From: Prorocentrum cordatum
Taxonomy: Eukaryota; Sar; Dinophyceae; Prorocentrales; Prorocentraceae
DNA length: 64,000 bases
NCBI GenBank assembly: GCA_963575745.1
Contig: CAUYUJ010019344.1
Coordinates: 73,811 to 137,810 of the forward strand
Reading direction: 5' to 3'
Shown here: positions 63,601-64,000 of the stretch, one piece after another
How the letters are laid out: each line of letters begins with the position of its first letter
How positions within the stretch are numbered: position 1 is the stretch's first letter
Made by a program: the position numbers and the translations under genes
The notes under the pieces: model-generated
Seen by the model: the letters and a program-made list of their open reading frames with translations, nothing else
Told to the model about the DNA's origin: nothing
Databases searched by the model: none

Positions 63601-63759
63601 GTCGGGCCTGTCCCCCTACAGGGGCGATTTTAGGCGAAAAATGGGGGAAAAAAAACACTAGAACATACCCTCCAAATGCCCCAAAATAGTAAAAAAATAG
63701 CCCCCAGATTGAGTTTGGACTATTTTTGAACATTCCCCCTGTAGAGGGACGGGCCCGAC
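63601..63759. mobile_element. MITE-like element, 159 bp, 24-bp TIRs
   Basis: Left 63601-63624 'GTCGGGCCTGTCCCCCTACA' onward; right 63736-63759 is its complement with two mismatches. The interior is AT-rich and non-coding. No clear target duplication was identified. Confidence 0.75.
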
Positions 63760-63765
63760 TCCACC

Positions 63766-64000
63766 TCAATCCATGCCTGCGATAGACCGAGCCATGACCT
63801 TTGCCGCTGCCCGAGGGGGCCTGGCTCTGCCCCCCCCCCCCCCCCGGGGCTTGCCGCGCGCGGGGCCCTTCCGCCCCCCGCGCTCCCGGCCCTGCCCCCA
63901 CAGGGTCACGAGCCTGTCCGGCACGACCGCCGCCTCGAAGGCGCCCAGCTCCCGCAGGCGCGGCACCAGGCGCTCCTGGATGTGGCTCCTGGGGGCAGCC
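63766..64000 (-). CDS. Possible exon running off the right edge
   Basis: The minus strand is open from 64000 to 63766. The edge-proximal third reads like protein (SHIQERLVPRLRELGAFEAA, then VVPDRLVTLWGQ), then becomes Gly/Arg/Pro-rich and low in complexity, as if the exon ended near 63890 at one of several GT dinucleotides. It is on the same strand as the gene model at 62.0-62.8 kb and could be an earlier exon of it, with the R1 and MITE elements lying in the intron. Unrecognised family; boundaries unknown. Confidence 0.3.
   Translation of the reverse strand, partial: AAPRSHIQERLVPRLRELGAFEAAVVPDRLVTLWGQGRERGGRKGPARGKPRGGGGGRARPPRAAAKVMARSIAGMD

Overview
The window looks like nuclear DNA of a dinoflagellate. 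It is GC-rich and gene-poor, packed with many kinds of tandem and dispersed repeats. It carries three LINE-type retroelement remnants whose architecture (C-terminal zinc-knuckle plus RNase H, and APE-RT plus C2H2 fingers) matches, from memory, elements common in dinoflagellate genomes. The high GC would suit a Prorocentrum-like species better than a Symbiodinium-like one, but that is inference. A run of exactly 100 Ns at 28901-29000 marks it as a scaffold. No rRNA, tRNA, CRISPR array or intact spliced-leader sequence was seen.

Layout. 0.1-18.4 kb is satellite DNA. I name the families here: Sat-A (~155 bp), Sat-B (~108 bp), Sat-C (~161 bp), its longer relative Sat-D (~195 bp) and Sat-E (~112 bp, each unit with a GC palindrome of up to 36 bp). 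A 15-bp minisatellite lies at 1.4-3.0 kb. Sat-A to Sat-E each carry one alternating (CG)n run per unit, and most switches between families fall on that run. 18.4-30.5 kb holds minisatellites, GGA/TCC tracts, dispersed repeats and one decayed coding segment (22.4-22.75 kb). 30.67-31.97 kb holds the clearest gene, an AI-2E/PerM-family membrane protein on the minus strand. 33.3-34.5 kb is a 5'-truncated LINE C-terminus (zinc knuckle plus RNase H, minus). 39.35-40.94 kb is a decayed LINE reverse transcriptase (minus). 42.4-47.2 kb is a long, broken LINE (plus) with APE endonuclease, RT, C2H2 fingers and a tail domain.

49.8-51.4 kb contains a spliced minus-strand gene model of unknown function. 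One intron is built around a 203-bp terminal-inverted-repeat element with a 5-bp target duplication; another intron is almost entirely a 740-bp GGA/TCC tract. 53-61.8 kb is repeats. 61.97-62.78 kb is a second spliced minus-strand gene model of unknown function, and a possible further exon runs off the right edge. Several short inverted-repeat (MITE-like) elements lie at 35.7, 48.4, 50.8, 52.6, 52.9, 63.0 and 63.6 kb.

The genes form no pathway. The main signals are the modular satellites joined at Z-DNA-prone CG runs, the TIR-element-derived intron, and the strand bias of polypyrimidine tracts relative to gene models. Splice models rest on reading-frame and splice-site agreement by eye, with no transcript evidence.
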